Below are positions 43,541 to 53,975 of a stretch of 64,000 bases of DNA, in pieces (the first letter of the stretch is position 1; each line of letters opens with the position of its first letter). The notes below the pieces were generated by a model. It saw nothing but the letters and a program-made list of their open reading frames with translations. It was not told the origin of the DNA and did no database searches. The position numbers were made by a program, and so were the translations under genes. The stretch is from NCBI GenBank assembly GCA_029959325.1, contig JASCPF010000006.1:1-64000 (forward strand), given 5' to 3'. Source of the stretch: Microbacteriaceae bacterium PS02068. Its GTDB lineage: Bacteria > Actinomycetota > Actinomycetes > Actinomycetales > Microbacteriaceae.

Positions 43541-44896
43541 TCAGCCCTCAAGCTTCTCCAGTCGTGCCACGAGCGCCGCGCGCCGCGGCGAGCGGGCGGG
43601 CAGCATCTCGAGCGCGAGGCGCAGCACCTCGGCATCCTCCGCTCCGTCATCGGTCTCGGCGTAGGCGAGCAGGACGTCGAGGGATGCCTCGCTCAGCAGC
43701 GCCTCGCGCAGCGCCTGGCGCACCGACTCGCGGAAGTCCTCGACGCCCGGCGCGACCGAGTCGGGCAGCACCCGACCGCGGTAGGCGGCGAGCGCGACCC
43801 GGTGCGCGCCGCGGCCGAGCAGGGATACCACCTGATGCGCATCGGTGTCGAGGTCGGCGGGCAGGCGGTACGGCCGCGACGACGGCACGAGGTGCGGGGC
43901 GAGCCGCGCGAGCACCTTACGCAGCCGCACCATCTCGGGGCGAAGCGTGCCCTCGCCGGCATCCGGCCCGTAGACGAGCTCGGTCAGGCGCTCGGCCGAC
44001 AGGCCCTCGCGGTGCACGGCGAGCATGAGCAGGATCTCGGCGTGGCGCCCGGACAGCTCGGCGACCGTCTCGCCGCCCGCACCGGTGACCTCGAGCAGCC
44101 CGCGACCCCGGCCGAGCACGCGCAGGGTGGCCGCCTCGGGTGCCCGCGGTGGGGTGGCGCCGCGGCTGCGGGCACGCGAGCTCGACCGGCGCACCGGGAT
44201 AGGCGCCGTCACCGCGGCTCGGGCGCGCAGCCGCGCGACAAGCAGCTCACTCTCGACGGCCCGCGCCGTGGCATCCACCAGCAGCTGCGCCTGCGGGGTC
44301 GCCGCCTCGGCGCCGCCGGTCACGTCGATGACGCCCAGCAGGCGCCGGGTCTCGGGGTCGTGCACGGGGGCGGCCGTGCACGACCACGGCTGCACGAGAC
44401 GGTTGAAGTGCTCGGCGCCGCGGATCTGCACCGAGCGGCCGAGGGCCAGAGCCGTCCCCGGTGCGGTCGTGCCGACGGCACCCTCCGACCAGTTCGCCCC
44501 CGCGACGAAGCCCATGTCGCCGGTCAGCGCGCGGATGCGGTGGTCACCCTCGACCCACAGCAGTCGCCCCGCCGCGTCGCCGACGGCGACCACCACGCCG
44601 GCGTCCGACTCGCCGTCCGGCAGCAGCAGTCCGCGGATCATCTCCATCGCCCCAGCCAGCGGGTGCGCACGGCGATAGGCCTCGAGATCGTCGCCGTCGA
44701 GCTCGAGCGGGGGCATACCCTCGGCGCCGACCAGGTGCGCGAGCGAACGACGCCACGAGTCCTGCACCAGGCTGCGGATCTGGCGCACCCGCGGGTCGTC
44801 GTCGTTTCCGCCGACGAACTCGTCGTGCGCGCGCTCGATCAGCAGACGCGACGTCTCGGGCGAGACGTCGGGGCGCGTGGACCACGAGGAGGGCAC
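43541..44896 (-). CDS. GAF-domain transcriptional regulator
   Basis: A 451-aa regulator from the GTG preceded by CGGAG; an ATG at 45067 would add 57 poorly structured residues. The N-terminal part has the SRLLIERAHDEFV and VQDSWRRSL helices and a GAF domain (VGDAAGRLLWVEGDH, GANWSEGAVGTTAPG, FNRLVQPWSCTAAPVHDP) as in acetoin/aldehyde-responsive activators, but no AAA+ domain. The C-terminal half is a winged helix (ELSGRHAEILLMLAVHREGLSAERLTELVYG). Related regulators often adjoin ExaC-DUF779 genes; here those are 7 kb away, so a link is inferred only. Confidence 0.82.
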   Translation of the reverse strand: MPSSWSTRPDVSPETSRLLIERAHDEFVGGNDDDPRVRQIRSLVQDSWRRSLAHLVGAEGMPPLELDGDDLEAYRRAHPLAGAMEMIRGLLLPDGESDAGVVVAVGDAAGRLLWVEGDHRIRALTGDMGFVAGANWSEGAVGTTAPGTALALGRSVQIRGAEHFNRLVQPWSCTAAPVHDPETRRLLGVIDVTGGAEAATPQAQLLVDATARAVESELLVARLRARAAVTAPIPVRRSSSRARSRGATPPRAPEAATLRVLGRGRGLLEVTGAGGETVAELSGRHAEILLMLAVHREGLSAERLTELVYGPDAGEGTLRPEMVRLRKVLARLAPHLVPSSRPYRLPADLDTDAHQVVSLLGRGAHRVALAAYRGRVLPDSVAPGVEDFRESVRQALREALLSEASLDVLLAYAETDDGAEDAEVLRLALEMLPARSPRRAALVARLEKLEG

Positions 44897-45085
44897 GGCG
44901 ACTCCGTTCGACGATGAGGAGTGCGGCAAGTCTAGGTCGCTCAGCCGCTCGAGCGCAGGGGTGGCCGTGCGAAAAGCAGGCTGAATCGAGGGTTCCGAGG
45001 CCGTGGGGGCGCCGACAGGTCGGTTCACCCTGCTTTCGCGACCGGAAATGGCGCCGCCGGGCCCCACGCACGCGGCCCGCGCGGG

Positions 45086-46528
45086 TCAGCCCCGAGCGGC
45101 CCACCAGTCGCGCAGGCGCTGCTCCGCGGCATCCTCGTCGATCGACCCCTCGTCGAGGCGGATCTCCATCAGGAACCGGTACGCCTCGCCGACCTCACGA
45201 CCGGGCCCGATGCCGAGGATCTCCTGGATGCGATTGCCGTCGAGCGCGGGGCGCATCGCGGCGAGCTGCTCCTGCTCGGCGAGCTCGGCGATGCGCCGCT
45301 CGATGTCGTCGTAGGCGCGGCGCAGTCGCCCGGCCTTCTTGGCGTTCCGGGTCGTGACGTCGGCGCGCGTCAGGATGTGCAGGCGCTCGAGCTGGTCGCC
45401 GGCATCCCGCACATAGCGGCGCACGGCCGAATCGGTCCACGCGCCCTCGGAGTAGCCGAAGAAGCGCAGGTGCTGCTCGACGAGCTGCGTCACCGCGGCG
45501 ATCGTGTCGGAGTCGAAGCGCAGCGCCTGCAGGCGCTTGCGGGCCAGGCGCGCACCCTTCACGTCATGGTGGTGGAAGCTCACCCCGCCGCCGGGCTCGA
45601 AGGCGCGTGTCGCGGGCTTGCCGATGTCGTGCAGCAGAGCGGCGAGGCGCAAGGTGACGTCCGGGGATGCCCCGGGGTGGCGTTCGTGCTCGAGATCGAT
45701 CGCCTGCTGCAGCACCATCAGCGAGTGCTCGTAGACGTCCTTGTGGTGGTGGTGCTCGTCGATCTCGAGGCGCAGCGCGGGCACCTCGGGCAGGATCTCG
45801 CCCATCAGTCCGGTGTCGACGAGAATGCGGACGCCCCGCACCGGGTCGCTCGACGCGAGCAGCTTCACGAGCTCGCCCTGCACGCGTTCGGGGCTCACGA
45901 TCCGGATCGATTCACGCAGCCGAGACATCGCCTCGAGGGTCTCGGGCGCGACGGTGAAGCCGAGCTGCCCCGCGAAGCGCGCCGCGCGCAGCATGCGCAG
46001 CGGATCGTCGCCGAAGCTGACATCCGGGTCGCCCGGTGTGCGCAGGATGCCGGCGACGAGGTCCTCGACGCCTCCGGCCGGGTCGACCAGCGCCGGGATC
46101 GGCAGTCGCAGCGCCATCGCCCCGATCGTGAAGTCGCGGCGCGAGAGATCGGCATCGAGCGAATCGCCGAACTCGACGGTGGGCTTGCGTGTCACGCCGT
46201 CGTAGCTGTCGGCGCGGTACGTCGTGATCTCAACCTGTTCGGCCGTGCCGGAGGGACCGGCGATCTTCGCGCCGATCGTGCCGAAGGCGCGGCCGATGTC
46301 CCACGTCGCGGTCGCGAGCGGCTTCACCAGGCGCAGGATGTCGTCGGGCCGGGCGTTCGTCGTGAGGTCGAGGTCGTTCGTGGCGCGCCCGAGCAGGGCG
46401 TCGCGCACGGGGCCGCCCACGATCGCGAGCTCGAACCCGGCGGCGGCGAACGCCGCACCCAGGCGCGCCATGATCGGCGAGGTGGCGAGCGCGCCCAGCC
46501 GGTCGAGGCCCTCGGCCATGTTGAGCAT
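45086..46528 (-). CDS. cca: CCA-adding tRNA nucleotidyltransferase
   Basis: A 480-aa class II enzyme that completes tRNA 3' ends. The nucleotidyltransferase motif is VGGPVRDALLGRATNDLDLTT with the catalytic DxD, RRDFTIGAMAL follows, and an HD domain (HHHHKDVYEHSLMVL, LLHDIGKPAT) gives repair phosphatase activity. Needed here because the tRNA-Cys in this window does not encode CCA. Start MLNMAEG chosen by comparison with the usual actinobacterial N terminus. Confidence 0.95.
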   Translation of the reverse strand: MLNMAEGLDRLGALATSPIMARLGAAFAAAGFELAIVGGPVRDALLGRATNDLDLTTNARPDDILRLVKPLATATWDIGRAFGTIGAKIAGPSGTAEQVEITTYRADSYDGVTRKPTVEFGDSLDADLSRRDFTIGAMALRLPIPALVDPAGGVEDLVAGILRTPGDPDVSFGDDPLRMLRAARFAGQLGFTVAPETLEAMSRLRESIRIVSPERVQGELVKLLASSDPVRGVRILVDTGLMGEILPEVPALRLEIDEHHHHKDVYEHSLMVLQQAIDLEHERHPGASPDVTLRLAALLHDIGKPATRAFEPGGGVSFHHHDVKGARLARKRLQALRFDSDTIAAVTQLVEQHLRFFGYSEGAWTDSAVRRYVRDAGDQLERLHILTRADVTTRNAKKAGRLRRAYDDIERRIAELAEQEQLAAMRPALDGNRIQEILGIGPGREVGEAYRFLMEIRLDEGSIDEDAAEQRLRDWWAARG

Positions 46529-46577
46529 GCGTTCCAGCCTACCGGCGGGGGGCAGCGCACCCCGCGAGGCGGCCGCG

Positions 46578-48116
46578 TCACGCGAGGTGCAGGAACCCCG
46601 TGAACACGAGGTCGCGCACGCGCGGCAGCAGGTCGGCGCGCAGGGCCGTGGCATCCACCTCGAGCAGGTCGGCGATCGCGTCGATGAGCGCCCCGATCGG
46701 CAGGTCGCCGTCGCACGCCCCGACGAGGGCGGCGAGCGCGGGGTCGACCTCGAGGGTGCGGGCGAGCCCGCCACCCTGCCGCAGTTCGATCACCGACGGC
46801 GCGTCGGCGCCGGGCAGGTGGTGGCGCGCCTCGGTGACATCGCCCGCCACGACCATCGCCGACGCGGCGAGGCCCACGTCGTCGAGCGCGGCGAGCGCGT
46901 CAGAGGCGGCGAGCGCCTCGGCCACATGCGCCCCGAGCGCTCCGGGTGCGACACCGAGCGGCTGCGTCACCCGCTCGAACCGCCGCAGCGACGACCCTGT
47001 GGATGCCGGGCGCCGCAGCACGAGGTACCCGAATCCGACCGAGGTCACGCCCCGGGCGGCGAAGTCGGCGACCCAGGCGCTGACGAGGTCGCCGTATCCG
47101 GCGGTGCCCGGCGCCGTGCCGCCGTCGCGCACCCACAGCTCGGCGTAGGCCAGCGGATCGAGGCGCTCGCGCTCGATGACCCAGGCATCCAGCGGCACCG
47201 GCGAGGCATCCACCCATTCGCGCACTCGCGCGAGGCCGTCGCCCGCCCCGTCGCCGTGGTACTCCCAGTTGCCGAGCAGCTGGGCCGTGCCGCCGGGTGC
47301 GAGCACGGCGCCGACCCCCGTGACGAACGTGCGCACGAGGTCGTCGCCGGCGAGCCCCGCATCGCGGTACTCGTACTCGGGCACGCCCGCGACGCGCGGC
47401 GTGATCACGAACGGCGGGTTCGACACGACGCGGTCGAACAGCTCTCCCGCGATCGGCTCGAACAGGCTGCCGAGCCGGGTCTCGATGCCGTCCACGTCGT
47501 TCAGCAGGGCGTTCATCCGCGTGAAGGCGAGCGCGCGCTCCGAGACGTCGGTCGCCACGACGGTGCGACCGTATCGGCGCGCGCGCAGCGCCTGGATGCC
47601 GCACCCGGTGCCGAGATCGAGCACCCGCTCGGCGGGCGTGGGCAGCTGCAGGCCGGCGAGGGTGAGGGATGCCCCGCCCACGCCGAGCACGTGACCGATC
47701 GGCAGCGCGCCGCCGAGTGCCGCCTCGTCGAGGTCGCTCGCGATCCACCACTGCCCCCCTCCCGCCGCGTCGGCGAAGGCCTGGGGTCGCACGAGCGCGC
47801 GAGGGGTCACGAGATCGCCCGGGACCGACGCGAGCCCGAGCGCCGCGAGCCCGTCCGGCCCGGTGCGGGGAAGCGCCGCGGACACGGATGCCACGGAAGT
47901 CGGCACCCCGAGGAACAGCAGCCGGGCCAGCGTCGGCAGGGCGCCGTCGGCGTCGGCCAGCGCCGCGAGCGCCGGCCCGTGCAGGCCGTGCCCGACGGCC
48001 TCGTCGGCGAGCGGGCCCCACGCGCTCCGCACGGCGTCGGCCGTGTAGCCCGCGTCCTGCAGGTCGGCCCGGAGGGCGGCGCACAGCGCCGCGTCGGGAA
48101 CGAGGTCCGTGCTCAT
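46578..48116 (-). CDS. Class I SAM-dependent methyltransferase (DUF7059-type N terminus)
   Basis: A 512-aa protein. The centre is a methyltransferase: AdoMet loop VLDLGTGCGIQALRA near residue 160 and the NPPF motif (RVVSNPPFVIT) near 225, which is typical of N-methylation of Gln or a nucleobase. The N-terminal part (LCAALRADLQDAGYTADAVRSAWG) matches a domain usual in actinobacterial members next to cca. The substrate is unknown; a HemK/RsmC-like role is possible. Divergent from the DUF6049 gene. Confidence 0.85.
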   Translation of the reverse strand: MSTDLVPDAALCAALRADLQDAGYTADAVRSAWGPLADEAVGHGLHGPALAALADADGALPTLARLLFLGVPTSVASVSAALPRTGPDGLAALGLASVPGDLVTPRALVRPQAFADAAGGGQWWIASDLDEAALGGALPIGHVLGVGGASLTLAGLQLPTPAERVLDLGTGCGIQALRARRYGRTVVATDVSERALAFTRMNALLNDVDGIETRLGSLFEPIAGELFDRVVSNPPFVITPRVAGVPEYEYRDAGLAGDDLVRTFVTGVGAVLAPGGTAQLLGNWEYHGDGAGDGLARVREWVDASPVPLDAWVIERERLDPLAYAELWVRDGGTAPGTAGYGDLVSAWVADFAARGVTSVGFGYLVLRRPASTGSSLRRFERVTQPLGVAPGALGAHVAEALAASDALAALDDVGLAASAMVVAGDVTEARHHLPGADAPSVIELRQGGGLARTLEVDPALAALVGACDGDLPIGALIDAIADLLEVDATALRADLLPRVRDLVFTGFLHLA

Positions 48117-48136
48117 CAAGGCATCCGATCGGCGTC

Positions 48137-48184
48137 TGTTCGACATGGTGTTCGACATGGTGTTCGACGTGGTGTTCGACGTGG
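48137..48184. repeat. Four 12-base tandem repeats
   Basis: TGTTCGACATGG occurs four times head to tail; the last two copies have G for A in the ninth place. It lies in the divergent promoter gap between the methyltransferase and DUF6049 genes, close to the methyltransferase start. On the plus strand it would encode FDMV/FDVV repeats, but no start signal precedes it. Confidence 0.9.
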
Positions 48185-48273
48185 CGCGGCCCGTCACGGG
48201 GTGCGCACAGGGGTATGACCCTAGAATCGCACCTGATCGTGCGGCATGGATCGCACAGGAGTCGATTCCCGCC

Positions 48274-50466
48274 ATGACCATGACCTCCCCCGCCACCGCG
48301 CGCGACGCGCGCACTGTGCGACGACGCCCGGCACGAGTGCTGACGGCGGTCATGTCCGCCCTCGTGGTCGCCTTCGCCGCGCCGGCCTGGGCGGCGCCCT
48401 CGCCCGCCTGGGCCGGGTCGAGCGCTGCGGCCGAGGTCAATAGCGCCGAGGAGGCCCCTCCGATCACGTTCACGGTGGCGCCGTCGGGCGGCGGCGTGTT
48501 CACTCCCGGCCAGCCGTTCGTCGTCAGCATGTCGGCGACGAACTCGACCGCCGCGGCCGTCGCAGCCGGCGCCGTCGGTCTCGAGACCTCTGCCACTCCG
48601 CTCGCCGATCGGGAGGCGGTGCAGACGTGGCTCGCGGGCAGTGAGAACGCCGACGCCGTCGATACCCCCACGGAGGTCGTCCTCGGCGGCACCGCACTGC
48701 CGGCCATCACTTCGGGCGACGACGCCACCGCCTCGGTGGTGGTCGACGGGGCGCTGCTGGCACCGCTGACCTCCGGCGTGTACCCGCTGCGCGCGCGCTA
48801 CGAATCGGCAGAGGGCATGCTGACCGCGGTGAGCGTGATCGTCGTGCGGGGAAGTCCCGGCACAGCGCCCGCGGGAGTCATCGTGCCGATCACGGCGACG
48901 CCGATCACCGCGGGGCTGCTCACGGCGACCGAGCTGTCGACGCTGACCGGCGACGAGGGCGACCTGCGCGTCCGGCTCGACGCGGTCGCGGGCACGGGGG
49001 CCATCCTGGCGGTCGATCCGGCGATCGTCGCCGCGATCCGCGTGCTCGGCACGTCAGCCCCCGCCTCCGCGACGCGTTGGCTCGACGACCTCATGACGGC
49101 GCCGAACGCACGCTTCGCCCTCCAGTTCGGCGACGCCGACCTCGCCGCGCAGGTCGAGGCGGGGCTCGAGGCGCCCCTGACCGTGACCTCCCTCGCTCCG
49201 TACATGTCGGCGAGCGATTTCGTCGGCGGAGGCGCCTCCACGCCCACACCCGCGCCGACAGACACACCGAGCCACGCCCCCACGCCCGCGCCGTCCACCA
49301 CGGCCGGCCCGACTCTGCCGTCACTCGCCCAACTCACCGATGTCGGCGCGGCGCCCGGCGCCGCGTTCTGGCCCGCGACCGGAACGGCCGGAGCTGAGGT
49401 CGTCTCCGCCCTCGCGGGGCAGGTCGCCGACGGCACAGCGCCGATCACACTCGTCGACTCTGAGACCCTCGCCGGCGGCTCGCCGACGGGCGCGTGGGTG
49501 CAGGCCGGTGACGCCCGGCTGCTGGTCTACGACGCGGATGCCTCGCGCGCGCTCCGCACGGCGGCCGAGAGCGAGGCTCCGGTGAGGCGCGCCGCCGCTC
49601 TCGCCGAGGCATCCGCGTTCGCCGCCCTCGACGTGGCGACCGCTCCCGACGCGCCCGCGCTGTTCGTGGTCGACCGTTCGACCGTCTTCTCCACGGCGGC
49701 GCTGCGCGAGACCGTGCTCGCGGCGACCCGGCTCACGGGCCGCGTGTCAGGCGATCTCGCCGCGCTCACGGCGGGCGCTCCCCCCTCGGTGACGGTGCAG
49801 AGCGTGCCGGGCGACGGCGCCCGGGGTGCCGAAGTCACCACCCTGCTGAGCGATGAGGCCACCCTCGCCGAGTTCGCGACGATCCTCACCGACCCCAGCG
49901 TGCTGATGGCGCCCGAACGCGCGTCGATCCTTCAGGTGCTGAACGTCGGATGGATCGCTGAGTCGAGCGATGGGCGGGATGCCTACTCGTCGCACCGCGC
50001 ACAGACGCAGCAGACGCTGCGATCGGTCGAGATCCAGCCCTCGAGCGACATCACCCTTGCCACGACGAGCGCGCCGCTCACCTTCTCGGTGCGCAACGAT
50101 CTGCCGTGGCCGGTCTCGCTGGTGCTCATCGCCACGAACAACGATCCGCGGCTGCGCGTGCAGGCCACGACCCCCGTCAAGGCGGGCGCCGCGCAGAACA
50201 CGCGGGTGAAGGTGCCTGTCGAGGCACGTGTCGGCAGCGGCGAGTCGACGCTGCGGCTGCAGCTGCAGAGCCCCACCGCGGTGCCGATCGGCGGCACGGT
50301 GCCCGTGCACGTCGCCGTCCGCGCCGAGTGGGAGGCGGTCGGCCTCGTCGTCGGGTCGATTCTGGTCGCCGCGATGATCGTGGCGGGCGTGATCCGCACC
50401 GTCCGCAAGCTCCGCCGCCGGCGCATCGGCGACGTCGTGACCGAAGACCAGGAGACGGATGCCTAG
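48274..50466 (+). CDS. DUF6049 family secreted/membrane-anchored protein
   Basis: A 730-aa protein with a signal peptide (VLTAVMSALVVAFAAPAWA), a long external part of beta-sandwich and Ala/Thr-rich character, a Pro/Thr linker (TPTPAPTDTPSHAPTPAP) near residue 325 and a C-terminal helix (VGLVVGSILVAAMIVAGVI) with a basic cytoplasmic tail. DUF6049 genes are regularly placed just before murJ in actinobacteria; the eight-base overlap here fits that. A cell-envelope role is likely but not established. Confidence 0.88.
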   Translation: MTMTSPATARDARTVRRRPARVLTAVMSALVVAFAAPAWAAPSPAWAGSSAAAEVNSAEEAPPITFTVAPSGGGVFTPGQPFVVSMSATNSTAAAVAAGAVGLETSATPLADREAVQTWLAGSENADAVDTPTEVVLGGTALPAITSGDDATASVVVDGALLAPLTSGVYPLRARYESAEGMLTAVSVIVVRGSPGTAPAGVIVPITATPITAGLLTATELSTLTGDEGDLRVRLDAVAGTGAILAVDPAIVAAIRVLGTSAPASATRWLDDLMTAPNARFALQFGDADLAAQVEAGLEAPLTVTSLAPYMSASDFVGGGASTPTPAPTDTPSHAPTPAPSTTAGPTLPSLAQLTDVGAAPGAAFWPATGTAGAEVVSALAGQVADGTAPITLVDSETLAGGSPTGAWVQAGDARLLVYDADASRALRTAAESEAPVRRAAALAEASAFAALDVATAPDAPALFVVDRSTVFSTAALRETVLAATRLTGRVSGDLAALTAGAPPSVTVQSVPGDGARGAEVTTLLSDEATLAEFATILTDPSVLMAPERASILQVLNVGWIAESSDGRDAYSSHRAQTQQTLRSVEIQPSSDITLATTSAPLTFSVRNDLPWPVSLVLIATNNDPRLRVQATTPVKAGAAQNTRVKVPVEARVGSGESTLRLQLQSPTAVPIGGTVPVHVAVRAEWEAVGLVVGSILVAAMIVAGVIRTVRKLRRRRIGDVVTEDQETDA

Positions 50467-52069
50467 CCACGCCCGCGCCAGCGCGATCATCGGCGCCGGA
50501 ACGCTCGTCTCGCGCGTGACCGGACTGCTGCGCACGGTCATCCTCGTGATGGTCATCGGCTCGTTCGGCAGCCGAGCCGCAGATGCGTTCACCACCGCCA
50601 ACCTGCTGCCGACCAACATCTACGAGCTGCTGGCCGCGGGTGTCATCACCGGCATCATCGTGCCGCAGATCGTGAAGGCCGCCTCGCACAGCGACGGCGG
50701 CGCACGTTTCGTCTCGAAGCTGCTCACCCTCGGCACGGTGCTGCTGGTCGCCGCGACCGCGGTCGTCCTGGCTCTGGCGCCGCTGCTCATCTGGCTCTAC
50801 TCGGCGAACTACCCGCCCGACCAGCACGCGCTCGCCGTCGCTTTCGCCTACTGGTGCCTGCCCCAGCTGCTCTTCTACGGGCTCTACGCGCTGCTCGGCG
50901 AAGTCCTCAATGCCCGACGCGTGTTCGGCCCCTACAGCTGGGCACCGACGGTCAACAACGTCGTCTCCATCGCCGGCTTCGGCGTCTTCCTGCTGATCTT
51001 CGGTGGTCCCTTCACCGACGTGGACGACTGGGATGCCGCGAAGATCGCCGTTCTCGGCGCGACGGCGACGGTCGGCATCGCCCTGCAGGCCTGCGTGCTG
51101 CTGTTCTTCTGGAAGCGGACGAACCTTCGCGTCCGGCCCGACTTCCGCTGGCGCGGGATGGGTCTGCGGCACATCGGCACGCTCGCCTATTGGACGTTCC
51201 TCGCGGTGGTCGTCGGGCAGGTAGCGGGCATCGCCCAGGCATCCGTCATCTCGGGTGCCTCGGGAACGTCCGGCATCACCGTGATCACGATCGCGTGGCT
51301 GATCTTCATGCTTCCCCACTCGATCGTGGCGATGTCGATCTCGACCACGTACTTCACGCGCCTGGCCGAACTCGTGGCCGCAGACCGGCGTGACGAGATC
51401 GGGCCGAACATCGACGAGTCGATCCGCGCGCTGTCGGTCTTCGCGTTCGGCTTCATGGCGGCGATCGGCGCGGCATCCGTGCCCCTCGCCCGCATCTTCA
51501 GCCGCAGCGCCGAGGGCGCCGTCGCGATCGCGTGGGTGCTCTGCGCGTATCTCGTGGCCCTGGTGCCGTTCGGGGTGCTCGTGATCGTGCGCCGCGCCTT
51601 CTTCGCGTTCCAAGACACCCGCACGCCCTTCTGGTTCTCGCTCGTGCAGGCGTCACTCGCCGCCGCCGGCGCAGGGCTCGCCTGGCTCGGCGTTCAGTCG
51701 GGGCTGCTCCACCTCGCCTTCCTCGCCGCCGCCGTGGCGCTGACGCAGTCGCTGTCGACGTTCGTGCAGCTGCCCGTGGCGGTCCGCCTGCTGCGCCGTC
51801 ACACCGGATCCCTGCGCTTCGAGTCGACGTGGCGTGCCCTCCGGCGGTTCGCGATCGCCGCCGTGCCGGCCTTCGCGGCCGGCTGGGTGACGTTCCTGCT
51901 CACGGGTGGTCCCGCGGGGTGGACGACCGACAGCCTGATCACGGGCTTCCTGGGGGCCGCAGTCGTGGGTGGGGTGTCACTGCTCGTGTACATCGCCGGC
52001 CTCGCGCTGCTGCGTGCACCCGAGCTGGCCGTCGCGACCGGTGCGATCCGGCGCATCATCGGCCGCTGA
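50459..52069 (+). CDS. murJ: Lipid II flippase MurJ
   Basis: A 536-aa membrane protein of the MVF family with about 14 helices, which moves the peptidoglycan precursor lipid II across the membrane. Family landmarks are [17 protein letters not shown] at the start, [16 protein letters not shown] and [25 protein letters not shown]. It lacks the pseudokinase domain that follows MurJ in mycobacteria. Overlaps the DUF6049 gene by eight bases. Confidence 0.95.
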   Translation: MPSHARASAIIGAGTLVSRVTGLLRTVILVMVIGSFGSRAADAFTTANLLPTNIYELLAAGVITGIIVPQIVKAASHSDGGARFVSKLLTLGTVLLVAATAVVLALAPLLIWLYSANYPPDQHALAVAFAYWCLPQLLFYGLYALLGEVLNARRVFGPYSWAPTVNNVVSIAGFGVFLLIFGGPFTDVDDWDAAKIAVLGATATVGIALQACVLLFFWKRTNLRVRPDFRWRGMGLRHIGTLAYWTFLAVVVGQVAGIAQASVISGASGTSGITVITIAWLIFMLPHSIVAMSISTTYFTRLAELVAADRRDEIGPNIDESIRALSVFAFGFMAAIGAASVPLARIFSRSAEGAVAIAWVLCAYLVALVPFGVLVIVRRAFFAFQDTRTPFWFSLVQASLAAAGAGLAWLGVQSGLLHLAFLAAAVALTQSLSTFVQLPVAVRLLRRHTGSLRFESTWRALRRFAIAAVPAFAAGWVTFLLTGGPAGWTTDSLITGFLGAAVVGGVSLLVYIAGLALLRAPELAVATGAIRRIIGR

Positions 52070-52173
52070 CACGCCCCGCGCCGGCCGCCCGTGGAATGCC
52101 CCGCGGCTACCATGGGTTGAATGCCCTGGGGCCCCGAGGTGGGCGCCGAGGCAGTGGACGAAGGGGAGCAGAC

Positions 52174-53154
52174 GTGCGTCAGGTCATCATCATCGGTTCG
52201 GGTCCGGCAGGATTCACGGCAGCGATCTACGCCGCTCGCGCGAACCTCGAGCCGCTGCTGATCGCGAGCTCGGTCGAGGCCGGCGGCGAGCTGATGAACA
52301 CCACCGAGGTCGAGAACTTCCCGGGCTTCCCCGAGGGAATCATGGGCCCCGAGCTCATGGCGAAGATGCAGGAGCAGGCCGAGCGCTTCGGCACTGAGGT
52401 GCTCTACGACGACGTCGTGAGCCTCGACCTGACCGGCGACATCAAGAAGGTCGTGCTGGGCAGCGGCGCCGAGCACGAGGCCGAGAGCATCGTCTTCGCG
52501 ACGGGCTCTGCGCCCCGCAAGATCGGCATCGAGGGCGAGACGCGCCTCTCCGGCCACGGCGTCTCGTACTGCGCGACGTGCGACGGCTTCTTCTTCCGTG
52601 AGCAGCAGATCGCCGTCGTCGGCGGCGGCGACTCGGCGATGGAAGAGGCGACGTTCCTCACGAAGTTCGCCTCGAAGGTCTACGTCATCCACCGCCGTGA
52701 CGAGCTGCGCGCGTCGAAGATCATGCAGGACCGCGCCCGCGCCAACGAGAAGATCGAGTTCGTGTGGAACAGCGAGGTCATCGACGTGCTGGGCGACGAC
52801 GCCGTCACGGGCATCCTGCTGCGCGACACGGTCGACGGATCTGAGCGAGAACTGCCGCTGACCGGGGTTTTCGTCGCGATCGGCAACGACCCGCGCACGC
52901 ACCTCGTGCACCAGCAGCTCGAGCTGACCGAGCACGGCACGGTGTGGGTCGACGGGCGCACCTCGCGCACGTCGCAGCCGGGCGTCTTCGCCGCGGGCGA
53001 CGTCGTCGACCCGACGTACCGCCAGGCCGTCACCGCCGCCGCCAGCGGCACGACCGCCGCCCTCGACGTGGAGCACTACCTCGCCGCCCGCGGTGACGCC
53101 GGTGCACCCGAGGTGGATGCCAGCGAGATCGACGGCCTCACCGACGCCGCCTGA
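52174..53154 (+). CDS. trxB: Thioredoxin reductase
   Basis: A 326-aa NADPH/FAD enzyme that reduces thioredoxin. FAD site [19 protein letters not shown], redox pair SYCATCDG near residue 134, NADPH site [15 protein letters not shown] near 152, and the closing [18 protein letters not shown] start with AAGGGGA seven bases before it. 87 bases upstream of trxA. Confidence 0.97.
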   Translation: MRQVIIIGSGPAGFTAAIYAARANLEPLLIASSVEAGGELMNTTEVENFPGFPEGIMGPELMAKMQEQAERFGTEVLYDDVVSLDLTGDIKKVVLGSGAEHEAESIVFATGSAPRKIGIEGETRLSGHGVSYCATCDGFFFREQQIAVVGGGDSAMEEATFLTKFASKVYVIHRRDELRASKIMQDRARANEKIEFVWNSEVIDVLGDDAVTGILLRDTVDGSERELPLTGVFVAIGNDPRTHLVHQQLELTEHGTVWVDGRTSRTSQPGVFAAGDVVDPTYRQAVTAAASGTTAALDVEHYLAARGDAGAPEVDASEIDGLTDAA

Positions 53155-53241
53155 CGACCACGGGGTGCGCGGAACAATCCGATCACGCCCGGTGTTCGAA
53201 CAACTGACACACACACGTGTCGGAAACCTAAGGAGCAGGAA

Positions 53242-53565
53242 ATGACCGCGAAGGCCACGAGCGAGAGCACCTGGAAGCAGGACGTCCTCGACGCAGAAGG
53301 CCCCGTTCTGGTGGACTTCTGGGCCGAGTGGTGTGGGCCGTGCCGCATGGTCGGACCCATCCTCGACGAGATCCAGACCGAGAACGACGGCAAGATCACC
53401 GTTCTCAAGCTCAACGTCGACGAGAACCCGAACCTCGCCATGGAGTACCAGATCACGTCGATCCCGGCGATGAAGGTCTTCAACAAGGGTCAGGTCGAGA
53501 AGACGATCATCGGCGCGAAGCCGAAGTTCGCCCTCGAGAAGGATCTCGCGACGTACCTGGGCTGA
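53242..53565 (+). CDS. trxA: Thioredoxin
   Basis: A 107-aa thioredoxin with active site WCGPC at residues 30-34 and the cis-Pro in TSIPAMKVF. AGGAG precedes the ATG. Reduced by the product of trxB just upstream. Transcription probably ends at the hairpin overlapping the convergent gene. Confidence 0.97.
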   Translation: MTAKATSESTWKQDVLDAEGPVLVDFWAEWCGPCRMVGPILDEIQTENDGKITVLKLNVDENPNLAMEYQITSIPAMKVFNKGQVEKTIIGAKPKFALEKDLATYLG

Positions 53566-53583
53566 AAAGCCCGCTGATCGGAC

Positions 53584-53925
53584 TCAGGATGCCTCGGCTC
53601 GCACCGAGGCATCCCACGTCCGATGCGGTTCACTGCCCAGCAGGCGCCAGACGGCACGCGTGAGGGCGGGGTAGTCGAGCGAGATCTGCCGCAGCACGCG
53701 ATAATTCCGCGCCACGGTGGGCTTGTTGCCGCCGTCTGCCGCGATGTTCTCAGCGCGCAGCGTCAGCACGACGAGTTCGTCGACCGACGGCAGATCCTCC
53801 ATGAAGTCCCACGGGTCTTCCCCGTCGCGGATGCGCTCCTCGATGAGCACCGACAGTTCGTCGGATGCCTCGGCGCGCAGCACTTCGAGACTCGCGCGGC
53901 GCGGCAGGATCGAGCGGTCGGTCAC
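53584..53925 (-). CDS. Small conserved-looking hypothetical protein
   Basis: A 113-aa acidic, soluble protein, family not recognised. It is mostly helical by appearance (LEVLRAEASDELSVLIEERI, YRVLRQISLDYPALTRAVWRLL) with a DPWDFMEDLPSVDELVVL segment. Convergent with trxA, and its last codons form one arm of a terminator hairpin. It is 50 bases downstream of parB on the same strand. Confidence 0.65.
   Translation of the reverse strand: MTDRSILPRRASLEVLRAEASDELSVLIEERIRDGEDPWDFMEDLPSVDELVVLTLRAENIAADGGNKPTVARNYRVLRQISLDYPALTRAVWRLLGSEPHRTWDASVRAEAS
53587..53614. terminator. Bidirectional terminator at trxA / hypothetical gene junction
   Basis: GGATGCCTCGG and CCGAGGCATCC pair perfectly around a 6-base loop. 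It follows trxA by 21 bases on one strand and encodes the last codons of the convergent gene on the other. Confidence 0.8.
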
Positions 53926-53975
53926 CGTTCCAGCCTACGCCCCCGGCCGATGTCGAGGACGGCGGAAGCCCGGGC

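Noticed and set aside
41779..44028. Long plus-strand frame opposite malQ and the GAF regulator
   Set aside because: Antisense shadow of two convincing genes; product is His/Arg/Gly-rich and without domains.
48137..48184. CRISPR-like repeat array
   Set aside because: Units are 12 bases with no spacers; the 18-base arrays at 28760 and 63313 are likewise direct tandem repeats inside coding sequence.
46224..48218. Long plus-strand frame opposite cca and the methyltransferase
   Set aside because: Shadow coding; it runs through two real genes and the tandem repeat.
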